This document shows, piece by piece, positions 27,381 to 35,801 of a stretch of DNA of 64,000 nt (positions within the stretch are counted from its first letter, which is position 1; each line of letters opens with the position of its first letter). Origin of the DNA: Ruegeria sp. R14_0 (GTDB lineage: Bacteria > Pseudomonadota > Alphaproteobacteria > Rhodobacterales > Rhodobacteraceae); the NCBI RefSeq assembly GCF_017743975.1, contig NZ_JAGHRC010000001.1, forward strand, positions 248,001 to 312,000, in the 5' to 3' direction. The notes below the pieces were generated by a model. That model was given only the letters and a program-made list of their open reading frames with translations. It had not been told where the DNA came from and searched no databases. Position numbers and translations under genes: made by a program.

Positions 27381-28122
27381 CGGTTAGTTCTCTTGCTTCT
27401 TCTGGCGCGACCTCGAAAAAGAATTGTGCCGCTGCGGTTCGATTGCTGACACCGATCTTGCCGGCAACATTGTGCATATGCAGTTTGACCGTGTGTTCGG
27501 TGATACCCAGATTCGATGCGATGATCTTGTTGCTCTGGCCTTTGGACACCAAACGCAGCACCTGTTTCTCGCGCCGTGTTAGCTTGGAATAGATCGGATG
27601 CAGGTCGCCCGGCTTTGTTGGCGCCACCGGCGCATCAGGCGAATGTACCGGGGACTGCGCTACACAATCCGCAAGAAAACAGGGCAGGTACAACTCTTCA
27701 TGCAGCAATAGGCGCAGGATCGAGCGCCACACGTCCGGCGCAACATTCATCGGCAAGTACCCGATGTCGCCAAACTGACCACGATCCCATTTTTCAAACA
27801 CAAGGCGCGCGGCTTCTTCCTTGCGGTAAGCAAAGGCGAGGCAGCCGGACCCTGCAATGTCCTTGTAGACATGTGGGCGGTTCAACAGGTCCTCAAGCAG
27901 AACCTGATCGACGACGATCACCTTGCCGGCTCCGACGTCTGATCCGTTCGACGCTGGCAGCGCATCGATGGTTTCAACCCGGCGCGTGGTGACGCCGAAT
28001 TCGTTTTCAACACCTTGGATGGTTTGATCTGAATAGAAGAGTTCTTTGCCGACGAAATTGATCGAGAAGTCTTCGGGATTAGAATCGTTTGGAACAGCAC
28101 TATCCTGAAACGGAATGCCCAT
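27373..28122 (-). CDS. LuxR-family regulator, CsgD/VpsT-like
   Basis: A 249-residue protein with an N-terminal receiver-like domain lacking an obvious phospho-Asp motif (VIVVDQVLLEDLLNRP... FDIGYLPMNV-type layout). Residues about 178-240 form a LuxR helix-turn-helix (LTRREKQVLRLVSKGQSNKIIASNLGITEHTVKLHMHNVAGKIGV). Regulators of this kind (CsgD, VpsT) drive matrix and biofilm genes. It is divergent from the repeat-protein/type I secretion operon across a 600-bp intergenic region, so it is the natural candidate to control it. AAGGGGGGAATA before the ATG at 28122 fixes the start. Confidence 0.82.
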   Translation of the reverse strand: MGIPFQDSAVPNDSNPEDFSINFVGKELFYSDQTIQGVENEFGVTTRRVETIDALPASNGSDVGAGKVIVVDQVLLEDLLNRPHVYKDIAGSGCLAFAYRKEEAARLVFEKWDRGQFGDIGYLPMNVAPDVWRSILRLLLHEELYLPCFLADCVAQSPVHSPDAPVAPTKPGDLHPIYSKLTRREKQVLRLVSKGQSNKIIASNLGITEHTVKLHMHNVAGKIGVSNRTAAAQFFFEVAPEEARELTVD

Positions 28123-28724
28123 TATTCCCCCCTTATTAACCCACACCGCGAAAAAAAAGCGGCGAAATTGTAAACAGTACTCGTAGAGCAGAATTCGAAG
28201 TTACTAACAGTATAGAGGTAGGACTATAGCGGAAAGTTCAAGTTTCAGCAACTTTGCCCGCCATCCTAAAAATCCAAGTTCTAATACTTTCGATTAGGTC
28301 AGGTCCGAGTCTTCTCGCTTAAGTAGAGGGAATTGCAGGATTTCCTAAACTGGTGGTTTTAATTTCGCCCGTCAGCCCGGTGTTCCGCGTGTTTTCTGTT
28401 ACAGAAGTTTTACAGCAATGAAATCAAGCCCCTGCGCGTTCTAGTGCTTTAGGGTAGCTATTCAGATTGCTTCCGGCCTGTAACCATGACCGAGCTTCTA
28501 TTTCGAAGCCACAAGTCCAGTGTGTCCGCGAATCGCGCATTACCGCGAGCCATTTCCGCAGACACTTTATCGGCTAAGCCGAGAAAGGAGGGTGGGAGAT
28601 AATTCACTGAAGGAAACCGCATCCAAGCGCGTTTTGCGCTTGCGTGTTGTGACTAGTTTTAACCGCGCCAGTAGCCGTTTTGGAGATGAATGACGGCCCG
28701 TGCGCTTAGTAAGTGGAAAATCAT
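28123..28724. promoter_or_regulatory. Long divergent regulatory region before the repeat-protein operon
   Basis: About 600 bp, AT-richer than the neighbours, between the LuxR regulator and the Gly-rich protein gene. It contains no supported gene. A 7-bp hairpin CAAGCGC/GCGCTTG with a GTTTT loop (28624-28642) lies in the presumed 5' leader. A strong ribosome-site-like AAAGGAGGGTGGGAG (28584-28598) has no properly spaced start codon behind it. The length suggests complex control. Confidence 0.5.
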
Positions 28725-31394
28725 ATGTCTGATAAACGCACGACAAATAACGTTGCAAATATCGATGAAATCAATGTTGATGAAGCGTATGTGCCTGTAT
28801 ACGCCGACGTAGACGTCGATGAGGCCAATATTGACGCTGACATGACCGAACAGAAGACCAAGGTCGACAACGATCAGGGTCAGGGTCAGGACCAGGAACA
28901 GGCTCAGAAGACCAAGGTCGAAAATGAGCAAGGTCAGGGTCAGGATCAGGGCCAAGGTCAAGACCAGGGCCAAGGTCAAGACCAGGGCCAGGGCCAAAAC
29001 CAGGGTCAAGGTCAGACCAACGGCAACAACGACAACTCGAACTGGGTAAACATTGACTTCGGTGAAGAAGGCATGCCCAGCGACGACGATGTTGTTGATA
29101 TTGACGCCAATGGGTCCGAATTCGGTGACGTGATCACTGCTGGTGGCGACATCGACTACGATCCCGGCGACGACATGGACCTGTCCATCGACATGAGCGG
29201 CACAACCACCGCAATGTCGGCGATCAACAGCCAGTATGCCAGCCTTGAAGACAGTGACACTCTGGAAAATGCCGAAGTGCATAACGACGGTACTTTCAAG
29301 CAGATGGGTGACGCGAAAGGCGGCGATGCAAGTGCCGGTGACGGTATCTCTGCTGGCGCTGACGGCGGAAACTCCGGCGACGGTGGCAAAACCTATGGCG
29401 GTGACGCTTACGGCGAAACCTACGGCGGACACACTGCGGCCTTTGGTGGTCATAGCGGCGATGCCGACGGTGACGGCGATGGCGGCAACGGTGGCGACTC
29501 GGGTGATGCTCTGAACTTCGGTTTGGGTGTCGGACACTCGGAAGCCAGCGCTGACGGCGAAAGCACCGGTGGTGAAGGCGGCGCAGCAGATAGCGCATCC
29601 GAAGCCAACAACGAAGGCAGCTCTGAGTCGGACGTCGACTCTGACGGCGGCGAAGGCGGAAACGCCGGATCCATCGGTCTGGGTCTGGGCTTCGGGTCGG
29701 CCAATGCCGAGAACGGTGGCGAGTCTGCCGGTGGCGACAACGAGTCGAACGCTGACAACGCAGTTGATGGCGATGCTGACAACGATGTCGATGCCGAAGA
29801 TGCAAACGGTGGCGGCGGACTGGCCGGTAACCTTGGCGGTGCAATCAACGAGAGCGAATCTGAAGCCGAGAACGGCGATTCGGCCTCGGGTGGCAACGTT
29901 GGGCTTGGCCTGGCCGGCGCAGCCTCTGGTGCTGACGCAGACGCAGACGGTGGTGACACCGAAGGCGGCGAAGGAACCGGTGGTGAAGGCAATGGTGACG
30001 GCGGCGAAGGCGGCGAAGCCAATGCTGGTGAAGGCACAGGTGGCGCTGGTGACGGCGGCGAAGGTGGCGAAGCCAATGCCGGCGAAGGTGCCGGTGGCGA
30101 AGCCAATGCTGGCGAAGGCACGGGCGGATCTGGCTCTGGCGGCGACAGCGGCGAAGCCGACGCTGGTGAAGGCGACGGTGGCGAAGCAAATGCTGGTGAC
30201 GGCAATGGCGGAGCTTCTGGCCAAATCGACGCGGCGCTTGCAGCACAGAACCAGCAAAACGGTCTGCTGGGTCTGAACAACGGCTCCAACGACGCTTCCA
30301 ACGGCGGCGGCGACACCAACGACGGTAACCCCGGAACTGGTGGTAAAGCCAACGGTGGAAACGGCCCAGGCGGTGACGCAACAACCGGCGACGGTGACGG
30401 CGGTGACGGTGCGGCCGGTGTTGGCGGCAAAGCCAACGGTGGCAACGGTCCTGGCGGTGATGCCACGGGCGGTATGGGCACCGGTGGTGATGGTGCCACA
30501 GGCGTTGGCGGCAAAGCTGACGGCGGAATGGGTACCGGTGGCGACGGCACAGGTGCAGCAGGAACCGGAGGCGACGCTGGCGACGCCAACGGAACCGGCG
30601 GTACAGCTGCTTCGCAAGCTGGTGCGCAGGGCGTAGGTGACCAGAACGCTGCTGGTCCGGTCGTCACGCAAACACCTGGCGATGCAACCGGTGAAGCCGA
30701 CAATAACCAGGACGCACAAGTCAACGCTGGTGACGGTGGAACCAACAACGCTGACGGGTTCGCACAAGCTAACGGTACCGGTACTGCAACTGCAGACGGT
30801 GTTGGTGGCGGCGGCGGTGCCGTGCAGCAGGATGCAGCATCCACAGGTACGGGTGCCGGATCTGCTGACGCCAACAACGAAGCCGGTGACGGCGGCATGT
30901 CCGACGTCTTCTCGACCGCGGATACTGATGGTTCGGCAGACAGCATGGCAGAAGCCATTGCCGGATACGGCGGCGACTCGATGTCGAACAACGACGCACA
31001 CTCGACCGGAATGGGCAGCGCCACTGGTGCAGCACAATCTGGTGTTGGTGGCGGCGGTGGAGCCGGAGCCGGATACGGTGGAACCACTGGCAGTGCCGCA
31101 GGCAATGCGACCGGTGGTGCGACCTACGGTGCTGACGTCGACGGTGGCGCTGCATCGGGTGCATACTCGGGTGCAGGCGGAACCGGCGGTGACGCAGGTA
31201 CGTGGGGCTCGGGCAACCAAGGCGACGGAATCGTCAACGGTGAGTCCTATGCATCGGCAGCTGCCGTGGTCGATACATCGGCGTTCAACCAGTCGATCGT
31301 CATGGGTGCCAACGTTCTTGGCAACTCGGTCGATACGACAATGGTTGGCGGTTCGATGACCGCGACCAGCAACAGCGACGACACGGACGTGTAA
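28725..31394 (+). CDS. Giant Gly/Asp/Ala-rich repeat protein, probable type I secretion substrate
   Basis: An 889-residue acidic protein with no cysteine, one arginine and very few lysines. Residues about 45-95 are a Gln/Gly low-complexity block (repeats of GQGQDQ, within two copies of QKTKVxNxQGQGQDQ). A short non-repetitive segment follows, then about 650 residues of GG-x tripeptide-type repeats (GGEANAGEGTGG, GGKANGGNGPGGDAT) with three hydrophobic GLGLG/GLGVG insertions. The C-terminus (FNQSIVMGANVLGNSVDTTMVGG) resembles repeats of the next protein, and the extreme end DDTDV fits a type I secretion tail. There is no Sec signal and no canonical RTX nonapeptide array. Type I exporter genes follow. 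It is likely a secreted matrix, fibre or ice/surface-active protein; the family is not recognised. A GTG at 28713 is an alternative start. Confidence 0.85.
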   Translation: MSDKRTTNNVANIDEINVDEAYVPVYADVDVDEANIDADMTEQKTKVDNDQGQGQDQEQAQKTKVENEQGQGQDQGQGQDQGQGQDQGQGQNQGQGQTNGNNDNSNWVNIDFGEEGMPSDDDVVDIDANGSEFGDVITAGGDIDYDPGDDMDLSIDMSGTTTAMSAINSQYASLEDSDTLENAEVHNDGTFKQMGDAKGGDASAGDGISAGADGGNSGDGGKTYGGDAYGETYGGHTAAFGGHSGDADGDGDGGNGGDSGDALNFGLGVGHSEASADGESTGGEGGAADSASEANNEGSSESDVDSDGGEGGNAGSIGLGLGFGSANAENGGESAGGDNESNADNAVDGDADNDVDAEDANGGGGLAGNLGGAINESESEAENGDSASGGNVGLGLAGAASGADADADGGDTEGGEGTGGEGNGDGGEGGEANAGEGTGGAGDGGEGGEANAGEGAGGEANAGEGTGGSGSGGDSGEADAGEGDGGEANAGDGNGGASGQIDAALAAQNQQNGLLGLNNGSNDASNGGGDTNDGNPGTGGKANGGNGPGGDATTGDGDGGDGAAGVGGKANGGNGPGGDATGGMGTGGDGATGVGGKADGGMGTGGDGTGAAGTGGDAGDANGTGGTAASQAGAQGVGDQNAAGPVVTQTPGDATGEADNNQDAQVNAGDGGTNNADGFAQANGTGTATADGVGGGGGAVQQDAASTGTGAGSADANNEAGDGGMSDVFSTADTDGSADSMAEAIAGYGGDSMSNNDAHSTGMGSATGAAQSGVGGGGGAGAGYGGTTGSAAGNATGGATYGADVDGGAASGAYSGAGGTGGDAGTWGSGNQGDGIVNGESYASAAAVVDTSAFNQSIVMGANVLGNSVDTTMVGGSMTATSNSDDTDV
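28874..29016 (+). repeat. In-frame Gln/Gly microrepeat (CAGGGTCAGGNCCA-type units)
   Basis: A run of near-identical 6- and 18-bp units encoding GQ and GQDQGQ. Copy-number change by slippage would lengthen or shorten the block without shifting frame. Confidence 0.8.
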
Positions 31395-31404
31395 GTCGCA
31401 GTCA

Positions 31405-31471
31405 GGGCCCGAATTATCGGGCCCCGACCCATTTCCATAAAACTGCCGAGGCCGTATCGGGCGGCCTCGGC
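31405..31471 (+). terminator. Two strong hairpins between the repeat-protein gene and the next gene
   Basis: The first is GGGCCCGA / TCGGGCCC with an ATTA loop (31405-31424). The second is GCCGAGGCC / GGCCTCGGC with a 9-nt loop (31445-31453 and 31463-31471). Neither has a U-run. They could protect the upstream mRNA or partly stop transcription, giving much more substrate than exporter. Confidence 0.5.
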
Positions 31472-31524
31472 GCAACAAACCCAAACCGGAAATTTCAGGC
31501 CGGAGAGGGGAAAAGGAAACCGAT

Positions 31525-33471
31525 ATGTCTCTCGACAGTATTACAGAAACGATTGCGCATTTTGTTGGAACCTTTGAACTTACTATTGAACAAGCTCGTC
31601 TGCGTGATGAGTATCAGGAATTTGTAGCGCTGCGGCGCAAGAACGAATTGGAAGAACTGGAAGATCCGACCACAATTCGGGTCAAAGCCAATCTGAAGCT
31701 TGATCCAGGCGAATACGATCCACTCCCGTACAAGCTATTGCCGCCTGCTGCTGATCTTCCTTTGCCTCCGGTCCCGAATGGACCGCTGGAAATTGCTCAG
31801 ATGATTTCGGGCCCGGGTTTTGGACCCGACCCCTATGTGCCGGCCGTTCAACTGGGCGAGGCCCAGACCGTTATCGTCGTCCCGGATCCGCAGGTTGCGC
31901 CGCTGATTATCGGCTCGGCTGTGACCTACACGTTCCAGACAATTGTCATGAACGACAACGATGTGATCGGCCAAGGCGTGTTCCGCGACCTTGAGCTGCA
32001 GATCGCCCAAGGTCAGGAGATGCTGGACGTCGCGCTGTCGATGCATGCGATTGTGACCCCATCCCTGAACATCGAAGATTACCAATCGCTCGAGTATCTC
32101 GAAAGCCTGGCCGACCAGATGCAGTCGCCGATGGTTTCGCAGATCGAGGGCGTGACCGTTTACCAGTTCCACGGCGAGGACGCCCTGGGCATTTTCGTGA
32201 ACGGTGAAAAAGTGGATGAGATGCCGGACTGGAACGATCTGTTGCCAGCCCATCACCAGACTGACGAAGAAGAGGAAGAAGAGGGCGATACGCCTGACAT
32301 GACGCCCGACGAGTGGGACCGGTCGGATGACGAGGAATTCGGCGAAGGTCACACGGTAATCGCTGGTGGAAACCTTGCAGTCAATCAGGTCGACATCACG
32401 TTGGCCTGGGTTGATGCGCCTGTGATCGCGGTGGGCGGCAAGTCTGTCAGCCTCACGGTTGTCAGCCAGGTGGCGGTTGTATCGGACGTCGATCAGGGCG
32501 GACCCGGCGTACAAAGCAGCACAAATGTAGTGCAGTCAGCGCACATAGGAACCGAAGCCAGCGAAGCCTGGTGGGTTGAAGACAATGTCTCGGAGTCAAG
32601 TGCGGACCCGATTGTCTCGGTCACTTGGATTCAAGGTGATCTGTGGGTCACCAACTTTATCAAGCAAGTGATCGACGCCACGGATATCGACAAGATCAGC
32701 ACTGAACTCTCGGCCTCGACCAGCCTGTACACCTTGGGTGACAACGTGTTGACCAACGTGACCAACATCATTCAGCTGGGCAACTTCTACGACCTGATCA
32801 TGATTGGCGGGAACATGGTTTCCGTCGATGTGCTGCACCAGACAATTGCCTTGATGGATGATGACGTCTACGGCAGCGGCACGCCGGATCAGGAAGGCAA
32901 TGAAAACCTGGTCATGAACCAGGCGTCTGTGACGGCCACCGGCGAGGACACGCTGGAAGAGCTGGACATGCCGCACGCAGAGGCGCTGACCCTTCAGCAG
33001 GTCGACCGCGAAGCGTTTGAGGATGCTCTGACGTCCAACCCCGACTATGCAGGGATGGAGTTGATCCGCGTTCTCAACATCGAAGGTGATCTGGTGCAGG
33101 TCAATTCTGTCGAACAGATCACATTGTTGCAAGATCAGGATGATATGACGGTCGAAGGAGCCGAAGCAGTCAATGCGGCGGTAAATGGCGCTGGCAATGC
33201 TCTGCTGAACGCCGCAAACATTACCAAGACTGGCGTCGACTCGACCGTGATGGCGGGGGGAGGAGAGTATTCCGACCTTCTGATTCACCAAGCGTCACTG
33301 CTCGATATTCCCGATCAGGAAGACGTCTCCGAGATCGCAAATGAAGCGATCGCCATACTTATGGAAGAAACGGCAGCGGCTGGCGATGAAGCGATCGCTC
33401 AGGCGCAGTCGAACCTGACACCGTCCGAGATGGCAGGCAGTGATGATGCGCTGCAATCCATGCTGGCGTAA
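31525..33471 (+). CDS. Repeat protein paired with the Gly-rich substrate (type I secretion locus)
   Basis: A 648-residue acidic, cysteine-free protein without signal peptide or membrane helix. It contains two alternating short motifs. Motif B is x-Q-x5-[DI]-x-D, at residues 137, 314, 380, 438, 530 and 588 (for example SQVAVVSDVD, HQTIALMDDD). Motif A is N-x3-N-x3-[IV]-x3-[GW], at residues 283, 407, 461 and 558 (for example NLVMNQASVTATG), with a degenerate copy at 333. Three A-B pairs are spaced 30-31 residues apart. Regular Asn/Gln ladders suggest stacked beta strands, as in solenoids or curli-type fibres. It may be co-secreted with the Gly-rich protein or nucleate its assembly. AGGGGAAAAGGAAA precedes the ATG. 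Confidence 0.82.
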   Translation: MSLDSITETIAHFVGTFELTIEQARLRDEYQEFVALRRKNELEELEDPTTIRVKANLKLDPGEYDPLPYKLLPPAADLPLPPVPNGPLEIAQMISGPGFGPDPYVPAVQLGEAQTVIVVPDPQVAPLIIGSAVTYTFQTIVMNDNDVIGQGVFRDLELQIAQGQEMLDVALSMHAIVTPSLNIEDYQSLEYLESLADQMQSPMVSQIEGVTVYQFHGEDALGIFVNGEKVDEMPDWNDLLPAHHQTDEEEEEEGDTPDMTPDEWDRSDDEEFGEGHTVIAGGNLAVNQVDITLAWVDAPVIAVGGKSVSLTVVSQVAVVSDVDQGGPGVQSSTNVVQSAHIGTEASEAWWVEDNVSESSADPIVSVTWIQGDLWVTNFIKQVIDATDIDKISTELSASTSLYTLGDNVLTNVTNIIQLGNFYDLIMIGGNMVSVDVLHQTIALMDDDVYGSGTPDQEGNENLVMNQASVTATGEDTLEELDMPHAEALTLQQVDREAFEDALTSNPDYAGMELIRVLNIEGDLVQVNSVEQITLLQDQDDMTVEGAEAVNAAVNGAGNALLNAANITKTGVDSTVMAGGGEYSDLLIHQASLLDIPDQEDVSEIANEAIAILMEETAAAGDEAIAQAQSNLTPSEMAGSDDALQSMLA

Positions 33472-33545
33472 ATTTTATATCCGTTTCGGTCGATTCATGT
33501 TAGCGTAAAGACTGTATTTGTTGCGAGTGCTCCGAAAGTTTTAAA

Positions 33546-35801
33546 ATGTCGATTGTTTTTTCGTCGCGTCGTTCTCCTGATGCCAGCCCGCTTGATATTG
33601 AGGGCGTTGGTCAACCTACGCAGCCAGATGGCAGCGATAAGTCCCAACAACAAACAGCAAAGGCGCCCAGTTTGCGTCTAAACAAAAAAATGCGTGTGCC
33701 AGAATCTGAAGGCAGTCCCAAAGCGACTGCCAAGCAGGAAGAGTCTGTCGCCGCAAAAGCTGTGAAGCCCAAAAAGAAAGCGACTCAACCCAGATCTGAA
33801 CCACCAATACGCGCCGCAGCTTCCCCCCGGCGCGCTCAGTCGCAGCCCGATCAAGACCAGAATGCCCAGGGCCGCGACGCTGGGGTGGCCGAGGATGCCT
33901 CAAGCCCCGATCCTGAAACCGCTACGGAAACGACAGCGCGAGCGACCCCTCAATCGCGCTCGAAGGGCGGTGAACGCATAGGTGCCACAATCGAGGCTAA
34001 GGCGAACGAGCCGATGCAACTCCGAAAAACGGGCGGAGGTGACGGCAAGGGGCCACCCCAGACTTTCCACAAGCGCACTCCTCCAGAGGATTTCCAGAAC
34101 ACGCTGCGCACGTCGCTGCGCGCAATCTGGCGCAATCTGGCCTTTGTTCTGGTGCTGACCTGCGCCACGAACATTCTGATCCTTGCGATCCCGATTTACC
34201 TGTTCCAGATCAGTGACCGGGTATTGACCAGCCGGTCGCTGGACACACTGATCATGCTGACGGCCATCGTCGCTGGTGCGGTGATCTTTCAGGCGGCTTT
34301 TGATGCGGTGCGTCGCTTTATGCTGATGCGCACTGCGGTTGAGGTGGCCGCTCGGTTGGGCGCACCTGTTCTGAGTGCCGCAGCCCATGCTTCGTTGCAT
34401 GGCAATGGTCGTGAATACCAGACATTGGGCGATCTGCAGCAAGTGCGTGGGTTCCTGGTGTCGGGAACCCTGATTTCATTCTTGGATGTGCCTTTCGCGC
34501 CCTTGTTTATCCTGATGATCTTCCTGGTGCATCCGCAGCTGGGATCCATCGTGATCGTAACTGCGTTGTTGCTGATGATCATCGCGTTCGTGAACCAGAA
34601 AATGACCGCCAAACCGTTTGCAGAGGCGAACCGGGCACAATCCATGGCGAACCAGCATTTGGACTCGATGGCGCGCAACAGCCAGATCATCAACGCGCTT
34701 GCGATGATCCCCGAGGCGGTACGCATCTGGGGCCGGGACACAGCGCAATCGTTGACCTGGCAAGTGCGCGCGCAGGACCGGAACGTGATTTTCGCTGCAA
34801 TCTCGCGCGCTGTACGCCTGTTGACGCAAATCGCCATTCTGGGCTGGGGCGCGTTCCTGGCGCTGCAGGGTGAGATCACTGGCGGTATGGTCATCGCGGC
34901 CTCGATCATCGCTGGGCGGGCCTTTGCACCGATCGAAGGGTCGATCGAAGGCTGGAACTCATTCCTGCTGACCCGCGCAGCCTTTGGGCGCATCCGGAAC
35001 CTGCTGTCCAACTCGGCTCTGCAATTCGAAAAACTGCGTCTGCCGCGCCCCGAAGGGCGCATGGATGTGGAACGTCTGCTGTTTGTACCGGGTGGTACCA
35101 AGCGCGTTGTCCTGAACGGAATCAGTTTTTCGCTGAACCCCGGTGAGACACTCGCCGTGATTGGGAACTCCGGTGCAGGCAAGACCACGCTGGGCAAGAC
35201 GCTGGTGGGCTCGATCCTGCCGACATCCGGCAGTGTCCGGTTGGACCTGATGGACATCCGCAACTGGGATCCGCGCCAGTTCGGCGAAAGCATCGGCTAC
35301 TTGCCGCAGGATGTGCAGCTGTTCCCCGGCACGATCAAAGACAACATCGGCCGGATGCGCGCGGATGCGACGGATGAACAAATCCACGACGCCGCCGTTC
35401 TGGCTGATGTGCACAACATGATCGCCACCCTGCCACAGGGGTACGAGACTGTGGTGGCTGCCGATGGCTCACCGCTGTCGGGTGGTCAGAAACAGCGCAT
35501 CGCACTGGCGCGCGCCTTCTTTGGCAACCCACGCATGGTTGTTTTGGACGAACCAAACTCGAACCTGGACGTGGCTGGGGATCAGGCGCTGTCCCGCGCG
35601 ATCGCGCAGGCCAAGGCAAACAAGATTACCGTTGTGGTGATCACTCAGAAACCAACACTGTTGAATGTTGTCGACAAGATCATGCTGCTGACGGATGGCC
35701 GCGTGGCATTGTTTGGTCAGCGTGAACAGGTGCTGCAGCAGTTGAATGCGTCGCGGGGCAACAGGCCCGGCATTCAATCACAGCAAGGGGGTCCGGCATG
35801 A
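33546..35801 (+). CDS. Type I secretion system ABC transporter (permease/ATPase)
   Basis: A 751-residue inner-membrane exporter of the PrtD/HlyB class without a C39 peptidase. Its ATPase has Walker A GNSGAGKTT (residues 540-548), signature LSGGQKQRIALARAF and Walker B MVVLDEPNSNLD. Membrane helices span about residues 200-480. The first about 170 residues are a Lys/Gln/Pro/Ala-rich disordered extension not seen in typical PrtD. It should power one-step export of the upstream acidic repeat proteins through an HlyD/TolC conduit. The following HlyD gene overlaps by 4 nt; no TolC gene is nearby. Confidence 0.93.
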   Translation: MSIVFSSRRSPDASPLDIEGVGQPTQPDGSDKSQQQTAKAPSLRLNKKMRVPESEGSPKATAKQEESVAAKAVKPKKKATQPRSEPPIRAAASPRRAQSQPDQDQNAQGRDAGVAEDASSPDPETATETTARATPQSRSKGGERIGATIEAKANEPMQLRKTGGGDGKGPPQTFHKRTPPEDFQNTLRTSLRAIWRNLAFVLVLTCATNILILAIPIYLFQISDRVLTSRSLDTLIMLTAIVAGAVIFQAAFDAVRRFMLMRTAVEVAARLGAPVLSAAAHASLHGNGREYQTLGDLQQVRGFLVSGTLISFLDVPFAPLFILMIFLVHPQLGSIVIVTALLLMIIAFVNQKMTAKPFAEANRAQSMANQHLDSMARNSQIINALAMIPEAVRIWGRDTAQSLTWQVRAQDRNVIFAAISRAVRLLTQIAILGWGAFLALQGEITGGMVIAASIIAGRAFAPIEGSIEGWNSFLLTRAAFGRIRNLLSNSALQFEKLRLPRPEGRMDVERLLFVPGGTKRVVLNGISFSLNPGETLAVIGNSGAGKTTLGKTLVGSILPTSGSVRLDLMDIRNWDPRQFGESIGYLPQDVQLFPGTIKDNIGRMRADATDEQIHDAAVLADVHNMIATLPQGYETVVAADGSPLSGGQKQRIALARAFFGNPRMVVLDEPNSNLDVAGDQALSRAIAQAKANKITVVVITQKPTLLNVVDKIMLLTDGRVALFGQREQVLQQLNASRGNRPGIQSQQGGPA

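Noticed and set aside
28592..28693. A 33-codon frame (GTG at 28592) in the leader of the repeat-protein gene.
   Set aside because: The AAGGAG is only one base from the GTG, and the product has no recognisable feature; more likely a non-coding leader.
29300..31390. RTX calcium-binding nonapeptide repeats in the Gly-rich protein.
   Set aside because: GG and D are abundant, but the regular GGxGxDxUx spacing is not found in tandem; the repeats are of GG-x type.
28659..31484. A 941-codon open frame antisense to the Gly-rich repeat gene.
   Set aside because: Repetitive GGC/GAC-rich codons on the plus strand leave the opposite frame free of stops. The product is a low-complexity Thr/Val/Ala string with no ribosome site, while the plus-strand gene has operon context.
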